DNA of 64,000 nt from Pseudomonas rhizoryzae. GTDB lineage: Bacteria > Pseudomonadota > Gammaproteobacteria > Pseudomonadales > Pseudomonadaceae. The DNA is taken from contig NZ_SULM01000001.1 of the NCBI RefSeq assembly GCF_005250615.1, positions 488,999-552,998 of the forward strand, written 5' to 3'. The translations under genes were made by a program, and so were the position numbers. Position 1 is the first letter of the stretch, and each line of letters starts with the position of its first letter. Shown one piece after another: positions 62,137 to 64,000 of the stretch. Below the pieces are notes generated by a model. That model saw only the letters and a list, made by a program, of their open reading frames with translations, searched no databases and was not told where the DNA came from.

Positions 62137-63180
62137 ATGACCGCCCCTGTCTTTCCCCTGGCCGCCGTGGTCGGCGCGGAATCCTTGAAGCTGGCGCTGT
62201 GCCTAAACGCCATCGATCCCCGTATCGGCGGGGTGCTGATCGAAGGGCCACGCGGCATGGCCAAGTCCACCCTGGCGCGCGGCCTGGCCGACCTGCTCGG
62301 TGGGGGCCCCTTCGTGACCTTACCGCTGGGCGCCAGCGAGGAGCGTATCGTCGGCACCCTGGACTTGGACGCCGCTCTCGGCGAAGGGCGCGCGCGCTTC
62401 GCCCCTGGGGTGCTGGCCGCCGCCGATGGCGGGGTGCTCTATGTCGACGAGGTCAACCTGCTGCCGGATCACCTGGTGGACCTGCTGCTGGACGTGGCCG
62501 CCAGCGGCGTCAACCGGGTGGAGCGTGATGGCATCTCCCACGAGCACGCCTCCCGTTTCCTGCTGGTGGGCACCATGAATCCGGAGGAGGGCGAGTTGCG
62601 CCCGCAGTTGCTCGATCGCTTCGGCTTCGCCCTGGCGCTGGATAGCCGGCCCGCACCGCGCGAACGGGCCGAGATCCTACGCCGGCGGCTGGCCTTCGAT
62701 AGCGATCCCGCGGCCTTCGTCGCTCAGTGGGAGACCGCGCAAGCGGAGTTGCGCCAGCGCTGCGCTCAGGCGCGCGCACGCCTCGCCACCATTCCCCTGG
62801 ATGATGCCTCGCTGGACACCATCACCGAGGGCTGCCATCAGGCCGGTGTCGATGGCCTGCGCGCCGACCTGGTCTGGCTGCGTGCGGCTCGGGCCCACGC
62901 CGCCTGGCGCGGTGGCGCCTCCATCGAACACGCCGACATCGCCGCCGTGGCCGACTTCGCCCTGCGGCATCGTCGCCGGGATTCAACCGCCGCCCCGTCA
63001 GTAATACCACCCCTAAAGGATGAGTCACCTTCCTCCACACCGGAGCAGGAGACAGGTAATCAACAAGGCAGGGACGAGCCTGAGCTTCCCGGCGGTGCAG
63101 GTGATGCCTGGGGGGCTCTGGCGCCCGACCCTATGGCGAGTGGTCCGCGCCGTCGGCTGGGCGTGGCAAAAAAGCCCTAG
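62137..63180 (+). CDS. chlD: ChlI-like AAA+ chelatase subunit; short product of a probable frameshift gene
   Basis: The 347-residue zero-frame product is a magnesium-chelatase-type AAA+ ATPase: Walker [10 protein letters not shown] (residues 37-45), Walker [14 protein letters not shown] and sensor region [19 protein letters not shown] polar Pro/Glu-rich linker starts after residue 290. The ATG at 62137 follows the cobN stop by one base; an ATG four codons earlier overlaps cobN. The frame stops right after an A AAA AAG slippery heptamer, and the -1 frame is open into the VWA gene. The same gene could thus give a small (ChlI-like) subunit of 347 residues and a medium (ChlD-like) subunit of about 569. 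Confidence 0.88.
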   Translation: MTAPVFPLAAVVGAESLKLALCLNAIDPRIGGVLIEGPRGMAKSTLARGLADLLGGGPFVTLPLGASEERIVGTLDLDAALGEGRARFAPGVLAAADGGVLYVDEVNLLPDHLVDLLLDVAASGVNRVERDGISHEHASRFLLVGTMNPEEGELRPQLLDRFGFALALDSRPAPRERAEILRRRLAFDSDPAAFVAQWETAQAELRQRCAQARARLATIPLDDASLDTITEGCHQAGVDGLRADLVWLRAARAHAAWRGGASIEHADIAAVADFALRHRRRDSTAAPSVIPPLKDESPSSTPEQETGNQQGRDEPELPGGAGDAWGALAPDPMASGPRRRLGVAKKP

Positions 63181-63215
63181 GCATCCGATCCACCCACACC
63201 GCGGATCGTGATGCC
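63168..63215 (+). other. Predicted -1 programmed ribosomal frameshift signal
   Basis: The heptamer A AAA AAG (63168-63174) is in the correct phase (GCA AAA AAG). It is followed by CCCTA as a 5-nt spacer and by a hairpin: GGCATC (63180-63185) and CGATCC pair with GGATCG and GATGCC (63210-63215) with one bulged T and an 11-nt loop. The zero-frame TAG is at 63178-63180. The -1 frame is open from 63105 to 63845. Confidence 0.75.
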
Positions 63216-63224
63216 CAGGCCGGG

Positions 63225-63845
63225 GTGGGCAGGACTGCGGGTGGCCGTCAGGGTGCCCGTACAAGGGGCGAAGAGGGCGCCATCGCCTGGCTGCCAACCC
63301 TGCTGCGCGGTCGTCCACAGCGGGCTGCTGATTTGGTTCGCCAACCGCGTAGCCGCCGTCCGGCCCAGCTCTGGTTGGTGATCCTCGACCATTCCGCTTC
63401 CACCCGCCGGCATGGTGCTCTGGCCCAGGCCAAGGGCCTGCTGGTCGATTGGTTCGAGCAAGCCTATCGGCAGCGAGTAAGAGTCGCTGTGCTCCAGGCG
63501 GCCGGCGAGCGGCCGGAATGGTCCTTCCAGGGGCAACGCAGTGGTCAGGCGCTACAGGCCTGGCTGGAGACCTTGGGCGCAGGCGGTGGTACTCCATTGC
63601 TGGCCGGGCTGGAGGAGGCCCGGACGTGGCTCGAGCGGCGCCGACGTCAGCAGCCGGGCGAGGAGTGCCAACTGCTGCTGGTTACCGATGGTCGGCTACG
63701 AGATCTGACGGGATTAACGGTGCCCGCTTGCCGGACCTTGGTACTGGATATCGAGCTTGGACCGGTTCGGCTGGGGCGGGCTACGGAGCTCGCCCGTCGT
63801 CTGGGGGCGGAGTACCGGCACCTGGAAGAGGTGCCGGAGATCTAG
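63225..63845 (+). CDS. VWA-domain part of the ChlD-like chelatase subunit
   Basis: The frame contains a von Willebrand A domain with the MIDAS motif ILDHSASTRRHG, then GAGGGTPLLAGLEEA and LLLVTDGRLRDLTG, as in the C-terminal half of ChlD/BchD-type subunits. The only in-frame start candidate is GTG 63225, with no ribosome site. The 17 codons between 63174 and that GTG are also open. I therefore think this segment is translated mainly by -1 frameshifting from the ATPase gene, not alone. Read separately it would be 206 residues. Confidence 0.8.
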   Translation: MGRTAGGRQGARTRGEEGAIAWLPTLLRGRPQRAADLVRQPRSRRPAQLWLVILDHSASTRRHGALAQAKGLLVDWFEQAYRQRVRVAVLQAAGERPEWSFQGQRSGQALQAWLETLGAGGGTPLLAGLEEARTWLERRRRQQPGEECQLLLVTDGRLRDLTGLTVPACRTLVLDIELGPVRLGRATELARRLGAEYRHLEEVPEI

Positions 63846-63853
63846 CCAGGCTG

Positions 63854-63878
63854 TTGGGCTTCGCTGCGCTCAACCCAA
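63854..63878. repeat. REP-like palindrome
   Basis: TTGGG and CCCAA bound a 25-bp imperfect palindrome whose centre reads CTTCGCTGCGCTCAA. This kind of sequence is a common dispersed intergenic repeat in gammaproteobacteria. Confidence 0.5.
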
Positions 63879-63893
63879 CCTTGTATCTCTCCT

Positions 63894-63922
63894 GGGTAAT
63901 GAGATTAGCTACCTCATTACCC
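63894..63922. repeat. Inverted repeat at the window end
   Basis: GGGTAATGAG and CTCATTACCC are exact 10-bp arms around 9 bases. With one bulged base, CTCC and GGAG extend the stem. There is no T-run, so a repeat is likelier than a terminator. The remaining 78 bases hold nothing I can assign. Confidence 0.5.
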
Positions 63923-64000
63923 GGAGCCGGCTGAGCACCTACCCAACCTGAGCACTCGATGCTGTTTCGTAGAATGTGCCTGCCGGCTCCCTTTCTCCAC

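Noticed and set aside
63211..63213. ATG just before the VWA gene as its start
   Set aside because: It is in a different frame from the VWA domain and cannot start it.

Overview
The window reads as chromosomal DNA of a Pseudomonas species. It is GC-rich with strongly GC-biased third codon positions. It carries an MvaT/MvaU-type H-NS protein, an EarP-type EF-P modification gene, a MASE2 adenylate cyclase, a CpxR-Spy-CpxA block and aerobic cobalt-chelatase genes, all typical of the genus. No integrase, phage gene, transposase or CRISPR array was seen.

Layout. 1-7.9 kb: sugar-acid catabolism on the minus strand. This holds a cut-off glucarate-type transporter (gudP) with a LacI regulator, then an L-rhamnonate operon (rhmT, rhmD, a second MFS permease, rhmA) divergent from a LysR gene, with a perfect 23-bp palindrome between them. 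8.06 kb: tRNA-Asp. 9.2-15.5 kb: a plus-strand sugar operon (TIM-barrel isomerase, periplasmic binding protein, ABC ATPase, permease, RpiR regulator, ribokinase) whose substrate cannot be read from sequence. 16 kb: MvaT/MvaU. 16.7-24.5 kb: a complete kdpFABCDE potassium system with a KdpE-like site upstream. 24.6-26.4 kb: a secreted GH10 xylanase between two near-duplicate small secreted glycine-rich proteins. 26.7-29.3 kb: acnB. 29.6-32.8 kb: hydantoin-type racemase, GntR regulator and NCS1 permease, with two identical operator palindromes.

32.9-43 kb: mostly housekeeping genes (DUF1289 protein, miaE, endA, earP, efp, TauE-like permease, LysR, DUF1127 protein, ycaQ, class II DAHP synthase, spermidine-synthase-like protein). 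Here earP runs in frame into efp with no stop codon. 43.3-55.3 kb: deaD-type helicase, a LysR gene divergent from a small two-gene unit with a metallo-hydrolase, cyaB, a nitroreductase, cpxA-spy-cpxR, yciB, then the overlapping genes rnm-like PHP, yciO and scpA.

55.3-63.9 kb: a cobalt/cobalamin locus. cobE, cbtA and cbtB lie leftward behind one cobalamin riboswitch. cobW, cobN and a ChlI/ChlD pair lie rightward behind a second. The riboswitches are back to back, and between them sits a 159-bp element with terminal inverted repeats; its right repeat also appears to form the first strands of the second aptamer. The ChlI-like gene ends at an A AAA AAG slippery site followed 5 nt later by a hairpin, and the -1 frame is open into the VWA gene. 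This is consistent with programmed frameshifting that makes two chelatase subunits from one locus.

The strongest observations are the chlD-type frameshift, the earP-efp continuous frame, and the riboswitch pair with its embedded repeat element.
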